A model generated the notes under the pieces. It did no database searches, was not told where the DNA came from, and worked only from the letters and a program-made list of their open reading frames with translations. Positions 1 through 7,584 of a stretch of 10,728 nucleotides of DNA are shown in pieces. The stretch comes from Hyphomicrobiales bacterium. Lineage in GTDB: Bacteria; Pseudomonadota; Alphaproteobacteria; Rhizobiales; Beijerinckiaceae. Position 1 is the stretch's first letter. The number at the start of each line of letters is the position of its first letter. The position numbers were made by a program, and so were the translations under genes. The DNA lies in assembly GCA_028290595.1 (NCBI GenBank), contig JAQGJO010000214.1, positions 1 through 10,728 of the forward strand, given 5' to 3'.

Positions 1-2
1 AA

Positions 3-1271
3 GAACGGCGAATGGTTGCCGTTTCGGCTGTCCTTGGCTACGGGCTGGATTTCTACAATCTCATTGTCATTGCCTTTCTGTTGGCGCCCATCCAGCGCAG
101 CCTGTCGATCTCGCTGCCGGAAGTCGGCTTGATCGTTTCGGCAACGCTCATCGGGTCGGTTCTCGGCGGCATCTTGTTCGGTTGGGCCGGAGACCGCTGG
201 GGCCGCAAGAACGCTTTGCTGGCTACGCTCGTTCTGCTTGCCGGCGGCGCGGTTCTGTCCGCCTGCGCGTGGAACTTTTGGTCTCTGATTGCCTTTCGCT
301 TCATTGCCGGCGTCGGCGTCGGCGGCGAATGGGGCGCCGGCATGGTGCTCTTCAACGAAGTCTGGGACCATCGCCGCCGTGGGCTCGGCAGCTCCATCGT
401 TCAGGCCAGCTCATCGGCCGGTCTCGCTGTAGCCGCCCTCGTCGCAACCTGGGCGCTGACCCAGTTCAGCGACGACTACTCCTGGCGCATCGCCCTTCTG
501 ATAGGCGGCTTGCCGCTGTTTCTGATGCTGTTCATCCGCAACAGGATGCCGGAATCGCGCCTCTGGGAAGAATACAAAGCCCTGGAGGTCTCCGGACAAC
601 TGCCGCCGGAGAAAAAGAGCGAGTCCGCAGCTGTGATCGAGATCATGAAAGGCGCGTCGCTCAAGTATTTCATCTTCGGCACGATCCTCGCCGGCGGCTA
701 CATCATCAATTATCAGAGCATCAGCGTGTTCATGCCGCGCCTGATGACGCAGATTCTAAAGGCCAGCCCTTCGACATTGCTGTTCGTCACGCTTCTCTTC
801 GCCGCTTTCTCCGCGGTCGGCATGATCGCAGCGGGCTATATCAGCGATGCCTGGGGCCGCCGCCGCTCGATCATATGCTCGACCTTGTTCGGCGTCATCG
901 GCCTTGTGCTGATCTACTACACAGGCTCCACGCCGTTCCCCGGAAGTCTGTTCACCTGGTCGCTGTTCTGGGCCTATATCGTTTGGGGCCTGGGGCAGGG
1001 CGCCATCGGCCAGTTTGGCCCCTGGTTTGCCGAACTCTATCCGGTCGAACTGCGCTCGACTGCCGCATCGGTTATCTTCACGATGGGTCGTCTTGTCGGC
1101 GCCATCGCGCCTTATCTCGTTCCCATCCTCGCCGTGCAATACGGATTGCTCAACGCGATGATGCTGGCGCTGGCGGGCTCTGCCATCAGCCTGATCTTTA
1201 CTCTTACTCTTCCTGAAACTGCAGGCCGCGTCTTCAAGGTCATTGAAGAGAAGGAAAGAGTCGAGGTTTAG
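3..1271 (+). CDS. MFS transporter, 5'-truncated by the window edge
   Basis: This is an inner-membrane secondary transporter of the major facilitator superfamily, most like the proton symporters for organic acids and aromatic acids. The reading frame is open to the left edge (E-R-R precede the first ATG at 12), and the product begins almost inside the first membrane helix (GYGLDFYNLIVIAFLL). The true start is therefore probably upstream and a few tens of residues are missing. Numbering from the ATG at 12, the loop 2-3 MFS motif GWAGDRWGRKN lies near residues 57-67, GVGVGGEWGAG near 100-110, and the repeated half-motif GYISDAWGRRRS near 275-286. About 12 hydrophobic segments can be seen. It is followed after 55 bases by a hydrolase and a flavin monooxygenase, so it probably imports their substrate. 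The family is secure; the substrate is unknown. Confidence 0.9.
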   Translation, partial: ERRMVAVSAVLGYGLDFYNLIVIAFLLAPIQRSLSISLPEVGLIVSATLIGSVLGGILFGWAGDRWGRKNALLATLVLLAGGAVLSACAWNFWSLIAFRFIAGVGVGGEWGAGMVLFNEVWDHRRRGLGSSIVQASSSAGLAVAALVATWALTQFSDDYSWRIALLIGGLPLFLMLFIRNRMPESRLWEEYKALEVSGQLPPEKKSESAAVIEIMKGASLKYFIFGTILAGGYIINYQSISVFMPRLMTQILKASPSTLLFVTLLFAAFSAVGMIAAGYISDAWGRRRSIICSTLFGVIGLVLIYYTGSTPFPGSLFTWSLFWAYIVWGLGQGAIGQFGPWFAELYPVELRSTAASVIFTMGRLVGAIAPYLVPILAVQYGLLNAMMLALAGSAISLIFTLTLPETAGRVFKVIEEKERVEV

Positions 1272-1297
1272 CGCTGCGCCCGATCATGGGCGCAGCG
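1272..1297 (+). other. Perfect 10-bp intercistronic hairpin
   Basis: CGCTGCGCCC at 1272-1281 pairs perfectly with GGGCGCAGCG at 1288-1297 around a 6-base loop. It begins one base after the MFS stop codon. No T-tract follows, so it is not a standard intrinsic terminator. It could protect or process the upstream transcript end, or lower expression of the downstream enzymes. The structure is read directly from the sequence; its role is inferred. Confidence 0.6.
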
Positions 1298-1326
1298 ACG
1301 CTATCACACCCAACTTGGAGAAGTGT

Positions 1327-2103
1327 ATGTCACCATCGGTGATCTATCATGAGGTTCGTAACGCCAAGGTCCGCATGATGCGGGCGGGAGCGGGAGAGCC
1401 ATTGGTCTTTCTTCACGGCGCCGGGGGCTTGAGCCCGTGGGGACCGTTTCTCGAAGACCTCTCAAATCATTTTGATGTCATCGCGCCGGAGCATCCTGGC
1501 TTCGGCGACTCCGGCGACGGCGCGTTCATCCGCAACGTCGCCGACATGGCCATGTACTATCTCGACTTTTTGGACAGCCTCCACGCGGGCGCCGTGCATC
1601 TTGTCGGGACATCGCTCGGCGGCTGGATCGCAGCCGAAATAGCCGTGCGAAACTGCTCGCGTGTTGCCAGCGTCTCTCTGCTTGCGCCGGCCGGACTGCG
1701 CGTCAAGGGCGTGCCGATCGGCGACAATTTCATCTGGGGGCCGGAAGAGGGCACGAGGAACCTGTTCTTCAATCAGGCCTACGCCGACAAACTGCTCGCG
1801 ATCGAGCCGAGCGAAGAAGAGGCCGACCGTCAGTTGACCAATCGCTTCATGGCGGCCCGCCTCGGCTGGGAACCGCGCTGGTTCAGCCCCTCGCTGCAGA
1901 AATGGCTGCATCGCATTCAGGTGCCGAGCCTGGTTTTGTGGGGCGAAGAGGATCGACTGTTCCCGGTCGAATACGCAAAGGCCTGGGGCGACAGCATCCC
2001 CGCAGCCCAAGTGCAGATCGTGCCGAAAGCCGGCCATCTGATGCATATCGAAAGCGCCCAGGATGTGGCCAAGCGCCTCCTGTCATTCCTGGCTGGGAGA
2101 TAA
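1327..2103 (+). CDS. Alpha/beta-fold hydrolase (MhpC-like)
   Basis: This is a 258-residue cytosolic serine hydrolase of the alpha/beta fold. The chosen ATG at 1327 has TTGGAG at 1315-1320, six bases upstream; an in-frame ATG at 1243 would overlap the transporter gene and is less likely. The oxyanion-hole motif HGAGG is at residues 30-34, the nucleophile elbow GTSLGG at 94-99 with Ser96, the acid Asp209 in WGEEDRLFP, and the base His237 in KAGHLMHIE. The catalytic triad is thus complete, and the length is normal for enzymes that cleave C-C bonds, esters or lactones in aromatic and terpenoid breakdown. It lies three bases before an LLM monooxygenase gene, so it may hydrolyse that enzyme's product, for example a lactone or ester. 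The fold is certain; the substrate is not known. Confidence 0.93.
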   Translation: MSPSVIYHEVRNAKVRMMRAGAGEPLVFLHGAGGLSPWGPFLEDLSNHFDVIAPEHPGFGDSGDGAFIRNVADMAMYYLDFLDSLHAGAVHLVGTSLGGWIAAEIAVRNCSRVASVSLLAPAGLRVKGVPIGDNFIWGPEEGTRNLFFNQAYADKLLAIEPSEEEADRQLTNRFMAARLGWEPRWFSPSLQKWLHRIQVPSLVLWGEEDRLFPVEYAKAWGDSIPAAQVQIVPKAGHLMHIESAQDVAKRLLSFLAGR

Positions 2104-2106
2104 GTA

Positions 2107-3249
2107 ATGCAGTTTACATGTTTTCATCTGATGCCCTATCGCCCGCTCGACATGGAAGAACGGGCAAAGCATCGGTCCGCCTGGGTTGTGTTGCCGAACT
2201 CGCTGTACGATCCCGAGGTGGGCGCTGAACAATATGAGTCCTATCTCAACCAACTCACCAGTGCCGAGAGTCTTGGCTTCGATATCATCGGCGTCAACGA
2301 GCACCATCAGACCGCTTATGGAATGATGCCGGCGCCGAATCTGATCGCCAGCGCGCTGATCCAGAGAACCAAGAAAATCCGCATCGCGATCCTTGGTCGC
2401 GCGCTGCCGCTGACCAACAACCCGATGTTCATCGCCGAAGAGCTGGCCATGCTCGATACGTTGTCGCGCGGCCGCATCATCGCGGGTTTCGTGCGCGGCA
2501 TCGGCACGGAATATCACGCAACCGGAATTAACCCGGCTCATTCGCATGAGCGCTTTCAGGAAGCGCACGATCTGATCGTCGCGGCCTGGACCAAGCCTGG
2601 CCCGTTCGCCTTCGAAGGCGAGCATTACAACTTCCGCTACGTCAATCTGTGGCCGCGTCCCTATCAGCGTCCGCGGCCTCCGATCTGGATCCCGTCGCAA
2701 GGGTCATCCGAGACGGTGCGGTGGGCGGCGGCTCCCGAGCGCAAATATCCGTTCCTCGTGACCTTCTCGGCGTTCGATCTCGTCAAGCGCTATCTGAACA
2801 CCTATGCCGATCAGGCGCGCCAGTTTGGCTATGAGCCGTCCGGCAGCCAGCTCGGTTGGGCCGTGCCTGTCTATGTTGCGGACACCGATGAGCAGGCGAA
2901 GCAGGAAGCCGGCAGCGCGATTGAATCTTTGTTCAACCAGTTTCTGCCGAACCCCTGGGAAATGCTGCTGCCGCCGGGCTATATGTCGCTGTCTTCCATG
3001 AAGGCGACGATGAAGGCGCGTCGCTCTCTGGGGTCGCGCCCGCGCACGCAGACGGCCGCCGATCTCATCTCCAGCGGCACCGCGCCTTTCGGCAGTCCCA
3101 AGTCCGTGGTGGAGAAGATCAAGCGCATGCAGGATGAGACCGGTTTTGACAACCTCGTCTCCATGCTGCAGTTTGGCACCTTGTCGGACGAATTGACCAA
3201 CCGCAACATGCAGATGTTCGCGTCCGAGGTGATGCCACACCTGCGTTAA
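2107..3249 (+). CDS. LLM class flavin-dependent oxidoreductase
   Basis: This 380-residue protein belongs to the bacterial luciferase-like (LLM) superfamily, which uses reduced FMN or F420 to oxygenate or oxidise small organic molecules. Visible family features are the N-terminal strand, the block GFDIIGVNEHH at about residues 57-67 followed by AYGMMPAPN, the segment LSRGRIIAGFVRGIG from about residue 119, and FEGEHYNF followed by WPRPYQRPRPPIWIPSQG in the middle. The ATG lies three bases after the hydrolase stop, and GGGAGA at 2095-2100 inside the hydrolase end serves as its ribosome binding site, so the two are probably translationally coupled. No flavin reductase gene is visible, so reduced flavin would have to come from elsewhere. 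A monooxygenase acting with the neighbouring hydrolase and transporter is likely; the exact reaction cannot be told. Confidence 0.93.
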   Translation: MQFTCFHLMPYRPLDMEERAKHRSAWVVLPNSLYDPEVGAEQYESYLNQLTSAESLGFDIIGVNEHHQTAYGMMPAPNLIASALIQRTKKIRIAILGRALPLTNNPMFIAEELAMLDTLSRGRIIAGFVRGIGTEYHATGINPAHSHERFQEAHDLIVAAWTKPGPFAFEGEHYNFRYVNLWPRPYQRPRPPIWIPSQGSSETVRWAAAPERKYPFLVTFSAFDLVKRYLNTYADQARQFGYEPSGSQLGWAVPVYVADTDEQAKQEAGSAIESLFNQFLPNPWEMLLPPGYMSLSSMKATMKARRSLGSRPRTQTAADLISSGTAPFGSPKSVVEKIKRMQDETGFDNLVSMLQFGTLSDELTNRNMQMFASEVMPHLR

Positions 3250-3282
3250 GCCGGAGCGCGCACGAAGACTGCGTGACGGCTT

Positions 3283-3297
3283 GGAGGATTTTGATTG
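3283..3297 (+). promoter_or_regulatory. Strong RBS fixing a TTG start codon
   Basis: GGAGGA at 3283-3288 stands six bases before TTG at 3295, and no ATG suits the start of the winged-helix domain. The codons after TTG give the usual LysR opening D-L-R-Q, so TTG is taken as the initiator. Confidence 0.75.
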
Positions 3298-4248
3298 GAT
3301 CTTCGGCAGATTATGTATTTTGCATATCTCTACGAAGAGGGCAGCTTCACGAAAGCCGCTGCTCGCGCCGGCGTGGTTCAGCCGGCGCTGAGCATGCAGA
3401 TCAAAAGGCTCGAAGAACAATTCGGCGAAGCGCTGTTTGATCGCACGTCCCATGGCATCAAACCGACCACGCTCGGCGAGGCTCTCTATGAGCTATACGC
3501 TCCCATCCGCCGCGATCTCGCGGCGGCCAAAGAACGGGCGCTCGAACTGTCCCGGCATTCCAAACCGTTCGGCCGGGTACGGTGCGGCTTCCCGCCGACG
3601 TTTTTCAAAGCGGCCATCGGCAAGGTCGTCGCCGCCTTCACGGCACAGCATGCCAATGTCGATCTCGAATTGAAGGAGGGATATGGCGGCACGTTAACGG
3701 ACTGGGTCGCCGCCGGTGATCTCGATTTCGCGCTCGGCGCCTGGGTCCGCGAAGTGCCTGGCCTCGAACATCCGATGTTTTTCGAAGAAGACCTTGTGCT
3801 GGTGTCAGGCACATCGCTAGGCCTGCCGCGATTTGCACCTTGCGATCTCTCGCAGCTTCGCAGCCTCAAACTGATGATCCCGTCCGGCAGCCAGGTTCTA
3901 GGCCCCATCATTCGCCAGCACATCAAGAGCGATCTGGTTCAGCCACTGCGGACGATGGTGGTGGATTCCTATTTCGGCGTGCTGGAGATCGCGCGCAATT
4001 CAGACTGGTGCGCGCTCATTCCGGCAACCGGCCTGATCGACGAAATTGATCGCAACGGTCTTCACATTCATCCCCTCGCACACCCGAACATAAAGTTTCG
4101 ATGGCATCTGATCCATCGGGCGGAGCATCCGCTCAGCATGGCCGCGCGGCTTTTGCTCGATGACCTGAGTGATGCGATCCGCAAACAGCACGATGCCTGG
4201 CGCATGCGGCTGGCTGAGGTGACGCTGGTGGATAAAGAGAAGGTCTGA
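3295..4248 (+). CDS. LysR-family transcriptional regulator
   Basis: This 317-residue LysR-type regulator has the N-terminal winged helix-turn-helix at residues 1-60 (SFTKAAARAGVVQPALSMQI, then KRLEEQFGEALFDR), a linker helix, and a C-terminal periplasmic-binding-like effector domain from about residue 90. Length is normal. It starts at TTG with a strong GGAGGA ribosome binding site. Unlike the classic divergent layout, it lies 45 bases downstream of the LLM gene on the same strand, so it is probably cotranscribed with the genes it controls. Its target promoter would then be upstream of the transporter, outside the window. The effector is unknown; a substrate or intermediate of the catabolic genes is the natural guess. 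Confidence 0.95.
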   Translation: MDLRQIMYFAYLYEEGSFTKAAARAGVVQPALSMQIKRLEEQFGEALFDRTSHGIKPTTLGEALYELYAPIRRDLAAAKERALELSRHSKPFGRVRCGFPPTFFKAAIGKVVAAFTAQHANVDLELKEGYGGTLTDWVAAGDLDFALGAWVREVPGLEHPMFFEEDLVLVSGTSLGLPRFAPCDLSQLRSLKLMIPSGSQVLGPIIRQHIKSDLVQPLRTMVVDSYFGVLEIARNSDWCALIPATGLIDEIDRNGLHIHPLAHPNIKFRWHLIHRAEHPLSMAARLLLDDLSDAIRKQHDAWRMRLAEVTLVDKEKV

Positions 4249-4259
4249 GAGGCCCTAAC

Positions 4260-4297
4260 GTCGCACTTGAAGTCTTTGATTTGAAGAGATGTGCGAC
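4260..4297. repeat. Inverted repeat enclosing a direct repeat
   Basis: GTCGCAC at 4260-4266 is matched by GTGCGAC at 4291-4297. Between them TTGAAG occurs twice, at 4267-4272 and 4281-4286. It lies 12 bases past the LysR stop and has no T-run after it. It could be part of a weak transcript end or an operator for the downstream uptake operon. Confidence 0.35.
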
Positions 4298-4351
4298 CTC
4301 TCTCTGCCTCTTTTGAGAGCGACGGCATGGACGGTTATTCGCATGGCCGCA

Positions 4352-4379
4352 TTGACCAGACTGCTCAGTGAGGTAGTGT
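4352..4379 (+). promoter_or_regulatory. Candidate sigma70 promoter for the uptake operon
   Basis: TTGACC at 4352-4357 is a good -35 match; 16 bases later TAGTGT at 4374-4379 is only a modest -10. It is the best pair I see in the 170-base gap between the LysR gene and the DUF2946 gene. No clear Fur, Zur or copper-repressor box and no B12 box were recognised here. Confidence 0.25.
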
Positions 4380-4418
4380 CGTCCCATCGTAAAGCGTTGG
4401 ACCTCGAGTTGGCTTTGG

Positions 4419-4826
4419 ATGCGCATACTTAGAGAGCATATCCGCCGAGCCGGCTGGCTTGCGTTGATCGCACTTGCGATCAACCTGGGTCTCTCTTTCG
4501 GGCATGTCCACACCATCGACGCTAAGGGCGTTCACCACGCCACAAGCTCGTGGATAGTCTCAGTCATATCGTCATACGACGGGCATTCGCCAAACCATCC
4601 CGATTCAAGCCATCCCGCGCCAAACCATCCCGACGACGATCTGGGTGACCAACTCTGCCCGATCTGCGTGGCTATGTCGGGTATGGCGAGCGGGTTGGCG
4701 CCGCAGCAGCCGGCGGTATCGGTCGAATTCACTACCGCATTGGTCGACTATGCCGTCATCGGCACACCTGATGTTCGAGCGCTGCACAGAAGCGTTTTTC
4801 AATCGCGCGGACCTCCTCTTTCCTGA
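4419..4826 (+). CDS. DUF2946-type small His-rich membrane protein
   Basis: This 135-residue protein resembles the DUF2946 family, small proteins of unknown function often encoded beside TonB-dependent receptors. It has one N-terminal hydrophobic segment (about residues 11-28), then a periplasmic part rich in potential metal ligands: His29, His31, His39, His40, His56, three Asn/Ser-His-Pro units with His60, His65 and His70, and a CPIC motif with Cys80 and Cys83. The end (SRGPPLS) fits the family's usual Arg-x-Pro-Pro tail. The ATG at 4419 has only a weak ribosome binding site. It precedes the receptor gene by 146 bases on the same strand. A role in handling metal, possibly copper, at the inner membrane or in the periplasm is inferred from ligands and context only. 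Confidence 0.75.
   Translation: MRILREHIRRAGWLALIALAINLGLSFGHVHTIDAKGVHHATSSWIVSVISSYDGHSPNHPDSSHPAPNHPDDDLGDQLCPICVAMSGMASGLAPQQPAVSVEFTTALVDYAVIGTPDVRALHRSVFQSRGPPLS
4588..4633 (+). repeat. Short tandem repeat coding the His-Pro units
   Basis: A 16-base sequence, CGCCAAACCATCCCGA, occurs exactly at 4588-4603 and 4618-4633. A related copy (CAAGCCATCCCG) lies between them at 4606-4617. In the DUF2946 gene these encode the three His-Pro units around residues 60, 65 and 70, so duplication appears to have added metal-ligand residues. Confidence 0.7.
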
Positions 4827-4849
4827 CATTTTTGCTTTGATCGCCTGCA

Positions 4850-4871
4850 GCAATGTATCGAGATGCATTGC
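4850..4871. repeat. Small inverted repeat upstream of the receptor gene
   Basis: GCAATG at 4850-4855 pairs with CATTGC at 4866-4871 around ten bases. It lies in the 146-base gap between the DUF2946 gene and the receptor gene. It may be an operator half-site pair or a weak stem. Nothing else convincing was seen in this gap, and no riboswitch could be recognised. Confidence 0.25.
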
Positions 4872-4972
4872 AATCAAGTGATCGAGGTGCTGCCGCATAG
4901 CAAGCAAAGGCATTCGCCCGCCAGCAACTTGCTGCCGATTTGCCGCGAATATTCCTGTCAGGAAATTCTCTT

Positions 4973-7558
4973 ATGCATCGTGCCATATATGTGCGCCTCA
5001 GGCGCGACCTTCTGTTATCTGCTTCATCGTTCATTCTATTGGCCGCATCGAGCCTTTCATCTCTTGCGCAGACCGAAAACACCACTCAACCGCCGCCCGA
5101 ACCTAACCTGGATCAGCAGGCTTCACCGCCTCAGCCGGAGGTGCCCACGAAGAGCCCACCGCCACAAGACTTGAGTCCTGCTCCGCAAAGTTCGAGTCCT
5201 GAGGAGAAGCCGGCGAGCAGCGATGCCGCCACCAGTGCGCCTGCCACCAGTGCGCCTGCCACAAGTGCTCCTGCCACAAGTGCTCCTGCAGCCAGTGCCC
5301 CTGCGAGCAGTGCTCCAGCCAGCAGCGCTCCGGCGAATGGTGATAATGCGCCGCCGCCGGCCAGCGGCGGGAACGTCTTGCCTGAGACCCGTGTCTCAGC
5401 TCCGGTTGAAGCTCGTCGGCCACGAACGACGCAGCCGGTCCGCGTGGTCAGAAGGCAGCCATCTTCATCGATCCCGGCGCGCATCATCCCTGAGCCAAAC
5501 CGCATCCTCAACCCCGAGCGGCCATCGGTTCCTGTTCTGACGCCGGCGCAGGTTGTCGTGCAGCAAAATCAGACTTTCGATACGGCGCGCCAGGCAATTT
5601 TTGCGCCCTCTGGCACAACACCCTACAAAATCACGCAGGAGAATATCGAAGTCCTGCCGCAGGGCGCCAACACCAGTCTCGACCGCGTCTTGCTTCAGGC
5701 TCCCGGCGTCTCTCAGGATGCAGCCTCGAGTGGCGATCTGCACATACGCAACGAGCACGCCAATGTGCAGTATCGGATCAATGGTGTCATGCTGCCCGAC
5801 GGCGTCGGGGCGTTCGGCCAGATTCTCGACAGCAAAATCGTTGGCGGCCTGTCGCTCATCACAGGTGCACTGCCCGCCCAGTACGGACTTCGTACCGCCG
5901 GCGTCGTCGATCTCACGACCAAGCAGAATGCGTTCGACAATTCAGGATCGATCAGTCTCTACGGGGGCAGCCGCGGCACTATAACGCCGAGTCTTGAATA
6001 TGGCGGCACCATCGGCAATACCCAGTACTACCTGTCGGGCAGCTATTTTGGCAGCAACATCGGTCTGGAAAACGTGACGGCGGCCAACAACGCCATCCAT
6101 GATCATACCGATCAGGGCAAAGGGTTCGCCTATATATCTACGGTCATTAATCCGACCTTGCGGCTCACCTATATGGGTGGTGTCTCCAACAACCAGTATC
6201 AGATTCCAAACAACCCGGGCCAGCCGCAGGCATTCAAGCCGTTTGGACTGACGAATTTTAATTCCGCAAATCTCAATGAGAATCAGAGGGAGTTTAACCA
6301 GTTCAACGTTCTGGCCCTGCAATATTCAAACAATGGCCTCGACATCCAGACGGCCTATTTCAACCGCACCAGCGTTCTACACTTCAAGCCAGATCCGCTT
6401 GGCGATCTCGCCTTCAACGGCGTCGCATCCGACATTTACCGTCAAAGCGTCGTCAACGGCATCCAGACCGATCTTTCTTACAAATGGTCTGATGCGCATA
6501 CTTTGCGAGCCGGCCTGACGGCCAGCGTTGAGCGATCCTTTGTCAATAATGCATCGGCCATCATCGCGCTTGATCCGATGGGCAATCCGCTCGACACGCC
6601 AGTCTATCGTTACGATTCCAGTTCAAAGACCGGCTATCTCTTTGGCGCCTATATCGGCGACGAATGGAAGATCAACAACCAGGTGACTGTCAATGCGGGG
6701 CTGCGTTTCGACCAGATGTCGCAGTACGTGAATGCCAACCAGCTCAGTCCGCGTCTCAGCGCGACATATACGCCCGTCGAGGGAACGGTATTTCATGCGG
6801 GTTATGCTCGTTATTTCACACCACCGCAGCAGGTTCTGGCGGCACCGACCAATCTCGCGCTCGTGCAGGGAACGACGCAACAGCCCGCGGTAGGCTTGAA
6901 CAGCCCGGTTCTTCCGGAGCGTTCTCATTATTTCGATGTCGGCGTCACGCACCGCCTTATGCCGGGGCTCGAGATCGGCGTCGACGCCTACTACAAGATC
7001 GCTCAGAATCTTCTGGACGATGGACAGTTCGGTGCCGCTTACATACTGACGGCGTTCAACTATGCGCGCGGCGTGAATACGGGCGTCGAATTCAGCGCGA
7101 AGTACACCAATGGCGATTTTAGCGCCTATGGTAATCTCGCCGTGGCCAAGCAAATCGCCACAAATGTTGTTTCGAACCAATATCTGTTTGAGGCCGACGA
7201 GCTGGCCTACATCGGGACGCACTACGTCTATACCGATCACGCGCAGAGCGTGACTGCATCCGCAGGGGCGTCGTATCTGTGGCAGGGCACGCGGTTTTCC
7301 GCCGACCTGATCTACGGCAGTGGCTTGCGGAACGGCTTTGCCAACACTGGAAGTATGCCGCCTTATTCGCAGGTGAACCTCGGTGTCTCGCACGACTTCA
7401 ATTGGTTCAGCCAGACAAAGCCCACCACCTTGCGGTTCAATGTCGTGAACCTGTTCGACTCTGTCTACCAGATCAGAGACGGGTCCGGCATCGGCGTCTT
7501 TGCGCCGCAATACGGCCCCCGTCGCGGGGTCTTCGTCAGCCTGTCCCAGAAATTTTGA
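4973..7558 (+). CDS. TonB-dependent outer-membrane receptor
   Basis: This 861-residue receptor probably imports a scarce nutrient across the outer membrane. ATG 4973 is preferred because AGGAAA at 4960-4965 sits seven bases upstream and a signal peptide starts there (basic R-L-R-R, hydrophobic core, likely cut near SLAQ at residues 30-33). A TTG at 4940 would add 11 residues without a better site. A long Pro/Ala/Ser-rich extension follows to about residue 190, with seven ASAP-like pentapeptides at 86-120 and a possible TonB box, LPETRVSAP, at 136-144. The plug domain spans about 199-319 (ITQENIEVLP, DRVLLQAPGV, YRINGVMLPDG, GVVDLTTK), then the beta-barrel ends in Phe (SLSQKF). It lies 26 bases before exbB, so the energiser genes are probably cotranscribed. 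Cargo is unknown; the DUF2946 neighbour hints at a metal such as copper. Confidence 0.93.
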   Translation: MHRAIYVRLRRDLLLSASSFILLAASSLSSLAQTENTTQPPPEPNLDQQASPPQPEVPTKSPPPQDLSPAPQSSSPEEKPASSDAATSAPATSAPATSAPATSAPAASAPASSAPASSAPANGDNAPPPASGGNVLPETRVSAPVEARRPRTTQPVRVVRRQPSSSIPARIIPEPNRILNPERPSVPVLTPAQVVVQQNQTFDTARQAIFAPSGTTPYKITQENIEVLPQGANTSLDRVLLQAPGVSQDAASSGDLHIRNEHANVQYRINGVMLPDGVGAFGQILDSKIVGGLSLITGALPAQYGLRTAGVVDLTTKQNAFDNSGSISLYGGSRGTITPSLEYGGTIGNTQYYLSGSYFGSNIGLENVTAANNAIHDHTDQGKGFAYISTVINPTLRLTYMGGVSNNQYQIPNNPGQPQAFKPFGLTNFNSANLNENQREFNQFNVLALQYSNNGLDIQTAYFNRTSVLHFKPDPLGDLAFNGVASDIYRQSVVNGIQTDLSYKWSDAHTLRAGLTASVERSFVNNASAIIALDPMGNPLDTPVYRYDSSSKTGYLFGAYIGDEWKINNQVTVNAGLRFDQMSQYVNANQLSPRLSATYTPVEGTVFHAGYARYFTPPQQVLAAPTNLALVQGTTQQPAVGLNSPVLPERSHYFDVGVTHRLMPGLEIGVDAYYKIAQNLLDDGQFGAAYILTAFNYARGVNTGVEFSAKYTNGDFSAYGNLAVAKQIATNVVSNQYLFEADELAYIGTHYVYTDHAQSVTASAGASYLWQGTRFSADLIYGSGLRNGFANTGSMPPYSQVNLGVSHDFNWFSQTKPTTLRFNVVNLFDSVYQIRDGSGIGVFAPQYGPRRGVFVSLSQKF
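5228..5332 (+). repeat. Seven tandem 15-base units (Ala-x-Ser-Ala-Pro)
   Basis: Seven in-frame 15-base units encode ATSAP four times, then AASAP and ASSAP twice. The first four copies are nearly identical at DNA level and later ones have drifted. The array lies between the signal peptide and the possible TonB box of the receptor, and probably forms a flexible periplasmic linker whose length can change by slippage without a frameshift. Confidence 0.95.
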
Positions 7559-7584
7559 TCGGATGATACGTGCAGAGAGATCAT

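Noticed and set aside
182..1216. Second long + strand frame inside the transporter gene
   Set aside because: The translation is very Arg/His-rich with no domain, while the other frame gives a clear 12-helix transporter.
4827..4972. Possible cobalamin or other riboswitch before the receptor
   Set aside because: No B12-box-like sequence or recognisable aptamer core was found; the spacer is short and holds only a small inverted repeat.
5382..5399. 7-bp inverted repeat CTGAGAC/GTCTCAG inside the receptor gene
   Set aside because: Several perfect 7-bp stems are expected by chance in 10 kb, and it lies in coding sequence with no other signal.
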